Assembly: GCA_902772795.1 (NCBI GenBank)
Contig: CACYBZ010000184.1
Location: 1 to 5,557 of the forward strand
Reading direction: 5' to 3'
DNA: 5,557 bases
Source: an uncultured Ruminococcus sp.
GTDB taxonomy: Bacteria > Bacillota > Clostridia > Oscillospirales > Acutalibacteraceae
Numbering within the stretch: the stretch's first letter is position 1; each line of letters begins with the position of its first letter. The notes below the pieces were generated by a model. That model searched no databases and was not told the DNA's origin. It was given only the letters and a program-made list of their open reading frames with translations. Of this stretch, positions 1 through 5,557 are shown in pieces. The translations under genes and the position numbers were made by a program.

Positions 1-1
1 A

Positions 2-112
2 ACACTGACATTGATTGATAAAATGACAGATTTTGTCACTCTGTGGCGACTGGGTTGCAATATGGATATCTCATCGGCAGAAACCTCCTATCAGGCAATG
101 AAACAAAATTAA
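2..112 (+). CDS. C-terminal 36 codons of an unidentified protein, possibly HprK/PEP-carboxykinase-like
   Basis: An open frame enters from the left edge and stops at TAA 110-112. It gives 36 residues that include LWRLGCNMDISSAETSYQ and end in AMKQN. I see no catalytic motif, so the product cannot be named from this piece. The tail pattern (aromatic/hydrophobic, R-L-x-C, a few polar residues, then A-x-x-x-Y-x-x-M) resembles what I recall of the C-termini of HprK/PEPCK-like kinases found in Firmicutes peptide-maturation clusters. The two genes that follow are typical neighbours of such kinases. The gap to the exporter is 57 bp with no terminator-like hairpin, so the three genes probably share a transcript. 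That there is a real coding end here is fairly likely; the kinase identity is a weak inference from tail pattern and context. Confidence 0.45.
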   Translation, partial: TLTLIDKMTDFVTLWRLGCNMDISSAETSYQAMKQN

Positions 113-169
113 GCAAATAACATTTTTTCACCGAAAAACAAAAAGCAACATTAAGGAAAGTGCGAAAAA

Positions 170-1882
170 ATGATGAAAAACTCAACACTTAAATGGCTTT
201 TTACTGTTCCGCAACGGAAAAAGGCTTATATTTTGATTTTGGTATTGGTGCAGATGTTGCATGGAGCAAGCGGTGTATTGTATGCACTGTTACTGAGAAA
301 TATTGTTGACAGTGCAGTAGAACATCATAAAGAAAGCTTTATTTTCAATATCGGTCTGATAATAGCTTTGGTTATTGCCCAGATTGCCCTGAGAGCAGTT
401 ATCCGTTTTCTTAACGAATTGTCAAAATCTTCATTTGAGAATATTTTCAAGGAACGACTGATAAGATATTTGCTCATTCGTAATTTTGCCGCTGTGGAAG
501 CTGTACACTCAGGGGAATGGCTGAACCGACTGACAAACGATACCGTTGTTGTCGCCAACGGCTATACAGAAATTCTTCCCGGTATTGCGGGTATGTCTGT
601 GAAAATCATCAGTGCTGTCATTATGATAATTGTACTGCCACCATGGTTTATGTGGATTATTCTGCCCGGCGGTATAACAATCATGGCGATGACATACGCT
701 TTTCGCAAAATACTCAAACGCCTGCATAAAAAAGTACAGGAAAAAGACGGCAAATTAAGAATTTTGTTACAGGAAACACTGGGAAATATGATGATGATTC
801 GTTCTTTTGTTGCTGAACAACAAGCATTTCAGGAAATCGCCAACAAAACAAAAGAGCATAAAACTGCCAGAATGAGAAAAAATTATTTTTCCAATGTCTG
901 TAATATCGGCTTTGGGGTAGCTATTCAGGGAATGTATCTGTTTGGTGTGTGCTGGTGTGGCTGGGGAATTATGACAGGAACCATTACTTATGGAACACTT
1001 ACTGCGGTCACACAGCTTATCTCACAAATACAATCTCCGTTTGCCAATATCACAGGTTATCTGCCGAAATTTTATGCCATGACAGCCAGTGCAGAACGAC
1101 TGATGGAAATCGAAAATTTTACCCAGGATACTGTCAAAGAACCATTGTCACTGGAACAAATCACGCATTTCTACCAAAATGAATTACAGGTTATTGGTTT
1201 AAAGAATATCAGCTTTACTTATTATCCCCCGTCAGAAAACATTACGGAACTTTCTAAAGAAAGTATGCCTGTCGTATTAAAGGGAATCAATGTCAGCGTG
1301 AGCAAAGGTGAATATGTCGCCTTTATGGGACATAGCGGTTGCGGTAAGTCAACCGTCATCAAACTGTTGATGAGTATTTATCGTCCTGATATGGGTGAGT
1401 GTTTTCTTAAAACAACCGCCGATACCAGACCGCTGACATCAGAATGGCACAGATTATTTGCTTACGTTCCTCAGGGAAACAAACTCATGACGGGAACCAT
1501 CAGAGAGGCTGTTGCTTTTGCGGATAAATCGAAAATGTATGACGAACCCAGAATCACACAAGCACTCAAAATCGCCTGTGCATACGAATTTGTAGAAGAA
1601 CTGGAAAACGGAATTGACACCTTTCTTGGCGAAAAAGGAACAGGTCTTTCCGAAGGACAAATGCAAAGAATTGCTGTTGCCAGAGCCATTTTTTCTGACA
1701 GTCCGATTTTGATTTTAGACGAAGCCACCAGTTCACTTGATGCACTCACAGAACAGAAGTTATTGCAGAATCTCAGAAGTATGACGGAAAGAACAGTCAT
1801 TATCGTTACCCATCGTTCGGCAGCACTGGCTGTCTGTGACAGAGTACTGCGTTTTACAGATAAAGGAGTTGAGGAAATTTGA
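170..1882 (+). CDS. ABC exporter half-transporter, fused permease and ATPase (MsbA/lasso-peptide exporter type)
   Basis: This 570-residue fused half-transporter would act as a dimer in the cytoplasmic membrane and use ATP to export a substrate, plausibly a modified peptide. The N-terminal half (about 1-310) is a type-I exporter membrane domain with hydrophobic segments near 20-45, 58-78, 143-180 and 242-290. The C-terminal half is a complete ATPase: Walker A GHSGCGKST at 387-395, Q-loop Gln435 in YVPQ, signature LSEGQ at 493-497, Walker B ILILDE at 513-518, and H-loop His548. All catalytic residues are present. There is no N-terminal C39 peptidase domain, so it would not itself cleave a leader peptide. 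The start is ATG 170, with AAGGAA at 154-159 upstream; ATG 173 is an in-frame alternative. The stop overlaps the next gene by 4 bp. Substrate is inferred from neighbours only; a lipid or drug exporter is possible. Confidence 0.93.
   Translation: MMKNSTLKWLFTVPQRKKAYILILVLVQMLHGASGVLYALLLRNIVDSAVEHHKESFIFNIGLIIALVIAQIALRAVIRFLNELSKSSFENIFKERLIRYLLIRNFAAVEAVHSGEWLNRLTNDTVVVANGYTEILPGIAGMSVKIISAVIMIIVLPPWFMWIILPGGITIMAMTYAFRKILKRLHKKVQEKDGKLRILLQETLGNMMMIRSFVAEQQAFQEIANKTKEHKTARMRKNYFSNVCNIGFGVAIQGMYLFGVCWCGWGIMTGTITYGTLTAVTQLISQIQSPFANITGYLPKFYAMTASAERLMEIENFTQDTVKEPLSLEQITHFYQNELQVIGLKNISFTYYPPSENITELSKESMPVVLKGINVSVSKGEYVAFMGHSGCGKSTVIKLLMSIYRPDMGECFLKTTADTRPLTSEWHRLFAYVPQGNKLMTGTIREAVAFADKSKMYDEPRITQALKIACAYEFVEELENGIDTFLGEKGTGLSEGQMQRIAVARAIFSDSPILILDEATSSLDALTEQKLLQNLRSMTERTVIIVTHRSAALAVCDRVLRFTDKGVEEI
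1862..1881 (+). promoter_or_regulatory. Ribosome site and TTG start inside the exporter 3' end
   Basis: AAAGGAG at 1862-1868 lies 10 nt ahead of TTG 1879-1881, which overlaps the exporter stop as TTGA. No ATG or GTG in the same frame lies closer to this ribosome site, and the encoded N-terminus (MTKTEYRNAV) is a plausible family start. A second purine run, GAGGA at 1871-1875, is too close to TTG to be the main site. The overlap suggests translational coupling of exporter and nucleotidyltransferase. Confidence 0.65.
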
Positions 1883-3006
1883 CGAAAACAGAATATCGCA
1901 ATGCTGTCTATGATGTAATTTATCTTGTACGTTGTGCTATAAACGGTACTGTTCCTGATAAGGCAAGAGTAGAAAACATCAATCTGGAACATCTTTATCA
2001 TGTAGCACAGAGTCATATGCTGACTGCCATGGTTTGTTATGCACTGGAATCCGCAGGACTCTTTGACAAGCGATTTCATCAGGCTAAATCAAAATCCGTC
2101 CGTAAAATTGCTGTCATGGAAATTGACAAAGAATTACTTTTCGCAGAGATGGAAAAAGCAAAAATCTGGTATGTACCTCTGAAAGGAACAGTAATTAAAA
2201 ATCTGTATCCGGCAATTGGTTTACGGCAAATGTCCGATTTTGATATTTTATTTGATAAAAATTATGACCGGAAGGTCAGAGAAATTTTATACGGACTCGG
2301 TTTTATCTGCAAGGATTTCGGCAGAGGAAACCATGATATTTATCGTAAACCACCTGTGAGCTGTTTTGAAATGCACACCGCTTTATTTAGCGAAATCTAT
2401 AAAAAAGAACTTTATGACTATTATTGCCATATTGAAGACCACCTCATCAAAGATGCCGATAACGGATATGGATACCATTTCAGTAATGAAGATTTATATA
2501 TTTATCTGACAGCACATGAATATAAACATTATACCGTGAGCGGTACAGGGCTTCGTTCTGTTCTGGACATCTATGTTTTTCTGCAGAAATTTCGTCATCA
2601 ACTGGATATGGAATACATCGCCACCGAAATCAAAAAACTGGACATCTGCGATTTTGAACAGCAAAACCGTCGGATTGCTTTTTACTTGTTCGGCAATGGT
2701 GAACTTCAGGAAAAAGACAAAAAAGCAATGGAATATATTCTTTTCTCCGGAACTTACGGAACTCTTAAAAATACTTTGGAAAATAATGTAGAGAAATACG
2801 GTGGCGGAAAACACAGAAAACGTGGTAAACTGATTTTTTTATTAAAAAAGCTGTTTATACCGTTGAATGTAGTAAAAGTATACTATCCATTTTATTATAA
2901 ACATAAAATTTTATTACCTGTACTGTTCTTTTACAGAATCGGAAAAGCTCTCAGTGTAAAGCGAAAACAGACGAAAGAAATATTGAAAACACTTAGAAAA
3001 ATCTGA
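1879..3006 (+). CDS. Nucleotidyltransferase family 5 protein (NTP_transf_5-like), probable RiPP-cluster accessory enzyme
   Basis: This 375-residue soluble protein shows the hallmarks of the uncharacterised nucleotidyltransferase family PF14907: V-P-L-K-G at about 99-103, then Y-P-A-I-G-L-R-Q-M-S-D-F-D with candidate metal-binding Asp120 and Asp122. A conserved histidine/glycine block follows, with His213, His217 and G-T-G-L-R-S-V-L-D at 222-230. The C-terminus has a basic, aromatic stretch (LFIPLNVVKVYYPFYYKHK, then LLPV) that also recurs in the family, so the protein looks full length. Members are thought to transfer a nucleotide moiety to an acceptor; the substrate here is unknown. It is translationally coupled to the exporter by TTGA. 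Homologues sit in Firmicutes lasso-peptide and related RiPP clusters beside an exporter and an HprK-like kinase. The family call is strong; the role in peptide modification is inference. The stop lies one codon before mobile-element-like sequence. Confidence 0.87.
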   Translation: MTKTEYRNAVYDVIYLVRCAINGTVPDKARVENINLEHLYHVAQSHMLTAMVCYALESAGLFDKRFHQAKSKSVRKIAVMEIDKELLFAEMEKAKIWYVPLKGTVIKNLYPAIGLRQMSDFDILFDKNYDRKVREILYGLGFICKDFGRGNHDIYRKPPVSCFEMHTALFSEIYKKELYDYYCHIEDHLIKDADNGYGYHFSNEDLYIYLTAHEYKHYTVSGTGLRSVLDIYVFLQKFRHQLDMEYIATEIKKLDICDFEQQNRRIAFYLFGNGELQEKDKKAMEYILFSGTYGTLKNTLENNVEKYGGGKHRKRGKLIFLLKKLFIPLNVVKVYYPFYYKHKILLPVLFFYRIGKALSVKRKQTKEILKTLRKI

Positions 3007-3029
3007 TGTGACCCCAAAAAGTTGAACTT
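3007..3029 (+). repeat. Possible solo IS3-family terminal repeat
   Basis: The stretch TGACCCCAAAAAGTTGAAC, preceded by TG, resembles the ends of IS3-family (IS150-group) elements as I recall them from Firmicutes. It begins on the base after the nucleotidyltransferase stop codon. I find no matching reverse-complement copy elsewhere in the window, so it would be a lone end of a decayed element. The same bases could instead be the last part of the minus-strand transposase remnant beside it. Confidence 0.3.
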
Positions 3030-3102
3030 AAAACTTATAGTTTGTTGAACGTACATGATTTTACCACTGCATCACTTTTGCAACAGGAACATAATATTCC
3101 AT
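3022..3102 (-). pseudogene. Remnant of a transposase zinc ribbon (IS1/InsA-like)
   Basis: Read on the minus strand from about 3091 down to 3035, one frame gives CSCCKSDAVVKSCTFNKL and then a stop. This matches the start of InsA-like or other transposase zinc ribbons (C-P-x-C-x-S-x-x-V-V-K-x-G). A minus-strand ATG at 3102-3100 opens MEYY in another frame and joins the zinc-ribbon frame if a single base is restored near 3088-3091, which would give MEYYCPCCKSD. A further shift near 3040 restores a K-x-K-F-N-F tail. The piece covers about 27 codons, has at least two frame changes and lacks any catalytic domain, so it cannot be functional. The reading is my own pattern match and depends on short similarity; which IS family it belongs to is uncertain. 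Confidence 0.4.
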
Positions 3103-3147
3103 TTTTAATCGCTTTTGTTTTTTTCAATTACATTGTGACACTTACTA

Positions 3148-3176
3148 TTGACAAACAGAAACAAAAAGCGTAAATG
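3148..3176 (+). promoter_or_regulatory. Candidate weak promoter for the GNAT-PAP2 unit
   Basis: A perfect -35 TTGACA at 3148-3153 is followed after 17 nt by TAAATG at 3171-3176, which matches only three of six -10 positions. It lies 34 bp ahead of the acetyltransferase start and is the only reasonable sigma-A candidate in the 204-bp gap. The -35 element sits inside an imperfect inverted repeat (3110-3120 with 3159-3170). Confidence 0.35.
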
Positions 3177-3210
3177 AACAAAAATCTTTGATGAAAGGAA
3201 AAACTATACA

Positions 3211-3693
3211 ATGAGAGTAAGGGAATATATGTCTGAAGATATTAATGACATGATGAAAATATGGAACGAAGTTGTTGAGGAGGGAAATGCTTTTCCGCAA
3301 GAAGAAGTGTTGTCGTTGAAAACGGCAGAAGAATTTTTTGCTGTACAAAACTATACGGGAGTTGCTGTTGACGAAAATGGTGTTGTCAAAGGACTGTATA
3401 TACTACACCCTAACAATGTAGGACGTTGTTCCCATATTGCCAATGCCAGTTACGCAGTGGATAAACATACACGAGGAAAACATATCGGAAAACATCTTGT
3501 ACTGGATTGTTTGCAAAAGGCAAAGGAAAAAGGATTCCTTATTTTACAATTCAATGCTGTTGTGGAAAGTAATGTACAAGCCAGAAGATTATATGAACAT
3601 ATTGGTTTTCAGCAACTGGGAACAATTCCTAAGGGATTCCGAAAAAAGAATGGTGTCTATGAAAATATCTGTCCGTACTTTATTGTACTATGA
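3211..3693 (+). CDS. GNAT-family N-acetyltransferase
   Basis: This 160-residue protein is a single GNAT domain that would transfer acetyl from acetyl-CoA to an amine. The N-terminus (M-R-V-R-E, SEDINDMMKIWNEVVEEG) is the usual beta1-alpha1 region. Ile64 to Ala79 carry the LHPNN and HIANAS strand typical of a broad GNAT subfamily. The acetyl-CoA loop is R-G-K-H-I-G-K at 88-94, with His91 where Gly or Arg is more common. The LQFNAVVESN block at 112-121, LYEHIGF at 127-133 and P-K-G-F-R at 140-144 complete the fold. The ATG has AAAGGA at 3194-3199, 11 nt upstream. A PAP2 phosphatase follows after 35 bp without a terminator, so the two are probably co-transcribed. The substrate cannot be told; amino acids, small amines or an antibiotic-like amine are all possible. 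Confidence 0.9.
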   Translation: MRVREYMSEDINDMMKIWNEVVEEGNAFPQEEVLSLKTAEEFFAVQNYTGVAVDENGVVKGLYILHPNNVGRCSHIANASYAVDKHTRGKHIGKHLVLDCLQKAKEKGFLILQFNAVVESNVQARRLYEHIGFQQLGTIPKGFRKKNGVYENICPYFIVL

Positions 3694-3728
3694 AAGATGA
3701 GATTCGGTAAATAGGGAGTGATAAATGA

Positions 3729-4643
3729 ATGGGAAATATTTTCTTTTTTGACTGGGAAGTAACTTTGATGGAATGGATTCAGTCGGTGGAAAATGACATA
3801 GTAACTTATATTGCGACTTTTTTCAGTATGTTCGGTGAAGAGTTGTTTTTAATTATTATCATCGGTTTTTTATACTGGTGTTGGGACAAGGAAAAAGCAA
3901 AACCGATTTCATTGACGTTATTATTTTCACTGGCTATTTGTGTACAGGTAAAAGGAATTGTTGCTCGTCGGCGACCCTATATGGATAGTGAGATAATAAA
4001 ATGTATTCGTCCTGCTCACGACGATGGTGATATTATGAGTGTCATCGTACAAGGATATTCGTGTCCGAGTGCCCATTCTGCTCTTTCTGCTACAACTTTC
4101 GGTGCAATAGCTTACCAGTTCCGCAGAAAGTTATTCATAATATTGGCATTTGTAGTACCGTTACTGGTGGGCTTTTCCCGAATATATTTCGGTGTACATT
4201 ATCCTACTGATGTCATAGGCGGTTGGTTGACCGGTGTTGTTTCTGTTTTTGTTGTGTCATTGCTATGCGAAAAAGTTGCCAATAAAATATGGATTTTACT
4301 GCTTGTCCTGCTGATATCTCTTCCGGGAATATTTTACTGTCATGATTCGGAATATTTTACCTTACTGGGACTGATGACAGGATTTGTCGTTGGTTACTTA
4401 TTCGAGCAAAAGTTTGTCAGATTTCAGAACACACGTAGTGTGTTGAAATCGGTGACCCGTGTCTTGGGCGGAATTGTCTTATTTTTTGCGTTATCGCTAC
4501 TTTTGAAGTTACCGTTTTCACAGTCATTTCTTGATTCTACTTCTATACTTCCGCTTATTGTAAGAGCTTTGCGTTACAGTGTTGTCAGTTTTGTGATTAT
4601 TGGTATTTACCCGAAAATCTTTGATAAAAGCAAATGGATATAA
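3729..4643 (+). CDS. PAP2-superfamily membrane phosphatase
   Basis: This 304-residue polytopic membrane protein belongs to the type-2 phosphatidic acid phosphatase family. All three catalytic motifs are present: KX6RP at 75-83 (K-G-I-V-A-R-R-R-P), P-S-A-H at 113-116 with the general-acid His116, and SRX5H at 150-157 with nucleophile His157. Hydrophobic segments lie near 38-51, 60-74, 117-131, 135-150, 161-180, 187-204, 211-226, 245-262 and 273-296. The last three go beyond the core domain, as in longer Clostridia members. Likely substrates are polyprenyl diphosphates such as undecaprenyl diphosphate, or lipid phosphates, but the sequence does not decide. The start is ATG 3729, with GGGAG at 3714-3718; ATG 3725 is in a frame that stops at once, and ATG 3768 is a later in-frame option. 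FDWEVTLMEW before the first helix looks family-like and favours 3729. Confidence 0.92.
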   Translation: MGNIFFFDWEVTLMEWIQSVENDIVTYIATFFSMFGEELFLIIIIGFLYWCWDKEKAKPISLTLLFSLAICVQVKGIVARRRPYMDSEIIKCIRPAHDDGDIMSVIVQGYSCPSAHSALSATTFGAIAYQFRRKLFIILAFVVPLLVGFSRIYFGVHYPTDVIGGWLTGVVSVFVVSLLCEKVANKIWILLLVLLISLPGIFYCHDSEYFTLLGLMTGFVVGYLFEQKFVRFQNTRSVLKSVTRVLGGIVLFFALSLLLKLPFSQSFLDSTSILPLIVRALRYSVVSFVIIGIYPKIFDKSKWI

Positions 4644-4671
4644 GTTGAAAAGCAAAAATTTATTTTCTCAA

Positions 4672-4724
4672 AAAGGAACTGTGAAGAGATAAAGTACCAG
4701 ATTTCATTTCTTCGCAGTTCCTTT
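4672..4724 (+). terminator. Long hairpin after the PAP2 gene, probable terminator
   Basis: Arms 4672-4687 (AAAGGAACTGTGAAGA) and 4709-4724 (TCTTCGCAGTTCCTTT) pair over 16 bp with one G-U wobble and a 21-nt loop. On the + strand only a short GCTTTA follows. On the minus strand the hairpin is followed by TTTTTGAG, so it may act in both directions. It starts 28 bp after the PAP2 stop and separates this unit from the regulator. Confidence 0.6.
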
Positions 4725-4869
4725 GCTTTAGTGAACTACCTGTTGTTTAAAGTCAATGGGATTGCGGTTGAATTTTTCAATGTAGAATGCCGAATACCCA
4801 TATCTGTCAGGTTGATTTTGTCAAAAAACTGATTTTTCAGCATTTATACACTTACGCACTATAAAAGAG
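4725..4869. other. Non-coding spacer with possible gene debris
   Basis: Between the hairpin and the regulator promoter there is no complete gene on either strand. On the minus strand, about 4737-4828, one frame gives DRYGYSAFYIEKFNRNPIDF and a short tail ending in VVH and a stop; it is closed upstream by an in-frame stop. A neighbouring frame opens with MLKNQFFDKINLTDMG. Joined by one frameshift these could be the C-terminus of a lost gene, but I do not recognise the family and cannot exclude chance. Confidence 0.25.
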
Positions 4870-4898
4870 TTGACATATCTATGACCATGAGGTATAAT
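4870..4898 (+). promoter_or_regulatory. Perfect sigma-A consensus promoter of the GntR gene
   Basis: TTGACA at 4870-4875 and TATAAT at 4893-4898 are exact consensus hexamers with the optimal 17-nt spacer. The predicted transcription start is near 4905, just ahead of an 8-bp palindrome. Such a strong promoter on a small regulator gene is what one expects when the product represses its own synthesis. Confidence 0.88.
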
Positions 4899-4906
4899 CA
4901 TTACGT

Positions 4907-4928
4907 CTTAATCATATGAGTGATTAAG
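4907..4928 (+). promoter_or_regulatory. Palindromic operator candidate for the GntR regulator
   Basis: CTTAATCA at 4907-4914 and TGATTAAG at 4921-4928 are perfect 8-bp inverted arms separated by TATGAG. The element begins at about the predicted transcription start and 8 bp beyond the -10 box, a position where a bound repressor would block initiation or clearance. Autorepression through such a site is common for YtrA-type GntR proteins. No other copy of the palindrome occurs in the window. Confidence 0.65.
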
Positions 4929-4957
4929 TAATTTTATCAAAAAGGAGAAAATAGGGT

Positions 4958-5341
4958 ATGGATATTATAGGAGAAAATATTCCAATTTTTGCCAAAATTG
5001 CCGAGGGTATCAAAGACCACATTCTCATGGGAGATTTCAAAGAAAACGAACAAATTCCCTCCACCACTCAGGTTTCCAAAGAGTACAAAATCAATATCGC
5101 TACTGTAAATAAAGCTGTCAATCTTCTGGTCTACGAAGGAATTGTTTACAAAAAAAGGGGCATTGGTATGTTTGTCAAAGAAGGTGCCGTAGAAAAGCTC
5201 ATCGAAGAACGCCGTAAAGTGTTCAAAGAACGATATGTGAAAGCTTTGCTTGTCGAAGCCAAAAGATTGCATTATTCTGCGGAAGAATTACAACAAATGG
5301 TTGTTGAAATCTACAATACAGACGATACTTCTCAACAATAA
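4958..5341 (+). CDS. GntR-family transcriptional regulator, YtrA subfamily
   Basis: This 127-residue cytoplasmic DNA-binding protein has an N-terminal winged helix typical of the GntR family. P-I-F-A-K-I-A-E-G-I-K-D at 9-20 is helix 1, E-Q-I-P-S-T-T-Q-V-S-K-E at 31-42 is helix 2, and I-N-I-A-T-V-N-K-A at 45-53 is the recognition helix. The wing is I-V-Y-K-K-R-G-I-G-M-F-V at 62-73. Only a short helical tail (about 75-120) follows, with no large effector domain. This places it in the small YtrA/YhcF-like group, which binds as a dimer and usually represses its own operon. The start ATG 4958 has AAAGGAG at 4941-4947, 10 nt upstream. Promoter and palindrome lie just ahead. A terminator begins 15 bp after the stop, so no ABC transporter gene follows as is usual for this family; its targets must lie elsewhere, or include only itself. 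Confidence 0.93.
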   Translation: MDIIGENIPIFAKIAEGIKDHILMGDFKENEQIPSTTQVSKEYKINIATVNKAVNLLVYEGIVYKKRGIGMFVKEGAVEKLIEERRKVFKERYVKALLVEAKRLHYSAEELQQMVVEIYNTDDTSQQ

Positions 5342-5356
5342 CCGTTTTCCCTGTTG

Positions 5357-5400
5357 GTAAAGTTCTATATCATAATTCCGGGGAACTTTACGTTTTTTTT
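5357..5400 (+). terminator. Intrinsic terminator of the GntR gene
   Basis: GTAAAGTTC at 5357-5365 pairs perfectly with GAACTTTAC at 5383-5391 around a 17-nt loop, and eight T residues follow at 5393-5400. It starts 15 bp after the stop codon. This makes the regulator gene a single-gene transcript on sequence evidence. Confidence 0.85.
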
Positions 5401-5478
5401 CTTAGAAAGAACAACAACATTGAACCCGTCTTCTTCAGCTAAAATATGCTCTTTTCACAAACTATCAGGATTTTTAAG

Positions 5479-5524
5479 AACGGAAAAAGTCGGCTTATGT
5501 TTTCCATAAACCGACTTTTCCGTT
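5479..5524. terminator. Second strong hairpin, probably a bidirectional terminator
   Basis: Arms 5479-5499 and 5505-5524 pair almost throughout, with one bulged A and one C-A mismatch, around the loop TTTTC. The central GTCGG/CCGAC stem is flanked by A-rich sequence on the left and T-rich sequence on the right (TTTTCCGTTTT), so either strand would yield a hairpin followed by U residues. It may end a convergent minus-strand gene lying to the right of the window. The last 33 bp of the window hold nothing I can identify. Confidence 0.65.
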
Positions 5525-5557
5525 TTATATAGTGTTCAATAAGAAATTAGTTATAAG

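Noticed and set aside
1471..2079. A 202-codon minus-strand open frame across the exporter/nucleotidyltransferase junction
   Set aside because: It lies antisense to two well-supported genes, has low-complexity Ser/Cys-rich translation with no motif, and is explained as a shadow frame.
3031..3043. Short hairpin AAACT-TAT-AGTTT after the nucleotidyltransferase
   Set aside because: The stem is only 5 A/T-rich pairs with no T-run, so it is not a credible terminator.
3021..3050. Direct repeat GTTGAAC at 3021-3027 and 3044-3050
   Set aside because: Seven bases in AT-rich sequence can recur by chance, and the copies do not flank a definable element as a target-site duplication would.
3725..3727. 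ATG four bases ahead of the PAP2 start, better spaced from GGGAG
   Set aside because: Its frame stops after eight codons, and it does not encode the phosphatase.
4937..5272. A 111-codon minus-strand open frame opposite the GntR gene
   Set aside because: The translation is Phe-rich and motif-free, as expected from the antisense of an A-rich, Lys/Glu-rich gene.
5365..5454. A minus-strand peptide beginning KEHILAEEDGFNVVVLSKK
   Set aside because: It looks protein-like at first but has no start codon, is bounded by stops after about 29 codons, and runs through the GntR terminator stem; chance is the simpler explanation.

Overview
The window looks like chromosome from a low-GC Firmicute, most likely a gut-type Clostridia (Ruminococcus-like). 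The grounds are AT-rich coding sequence, purine-rich AAGGAG-type ribosome sites, Gram-positive sigma-A promoters, a YtrA-type GntR regulator and protein families common in that group. No rRNA, tRNA or CRISPR array is visible. Every intact gene lies on the + strand.

Region 1 (1-3006) is the 3' part of an operon. It holds the last 36 codons of an unidentified gene, possibly an HprK/PEP-carboxykinase-like kinase. Next comes a complete MsbA-type ABC exporter half-transporter (170-1882), then a family-5 nucleotidyltransferase (1879-3006) that starts at TTG and overlaps the exporter stop by 4 bp. An exporter with this nucleotidyltransferase, and possibly an HprK-like kinase, resembles the tailoring and export end of Firmicutes RiPP clusters of the lasso-peptide (paeninodin) kind. 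The precursor and maturation genes would lie to the left of the window, so this remains an inference.

Region 2 (3007-3210) is a scar. It has a sequence resembling an IS3-family terminal repeat directly after the nucleotidyltransferase stop. It also has a minus-strand, frameshifted remnant of a transposase-type zinc ribbon, and a weak candidate promoter for the next gene.

Region 3 (3211-4724) is a probable two-gene unit: a GNAT N-acetyltransferase and a membrane PAP2 phosphatase with all three catalytic motifs. It ends at a long hairpin.

Region 4 (4725-5557) opens with about 130 bp of non-coding sequence holding possible minus-strand gene debris. A perfect TTGACA-17-TATAAT promoter follows, then a perfect 8+8 bp palindrome at the transcription start, and a small YtrA-type GntR repressor. 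The repressor is followed at once by a strong terminator and then by a second, apparently bidirectional hairpin. The regulator therefore appears monocistronic, which is unusual for a family normally encoded ahead of an ABC transporter. The last 33 bp hold nothing recognisable.
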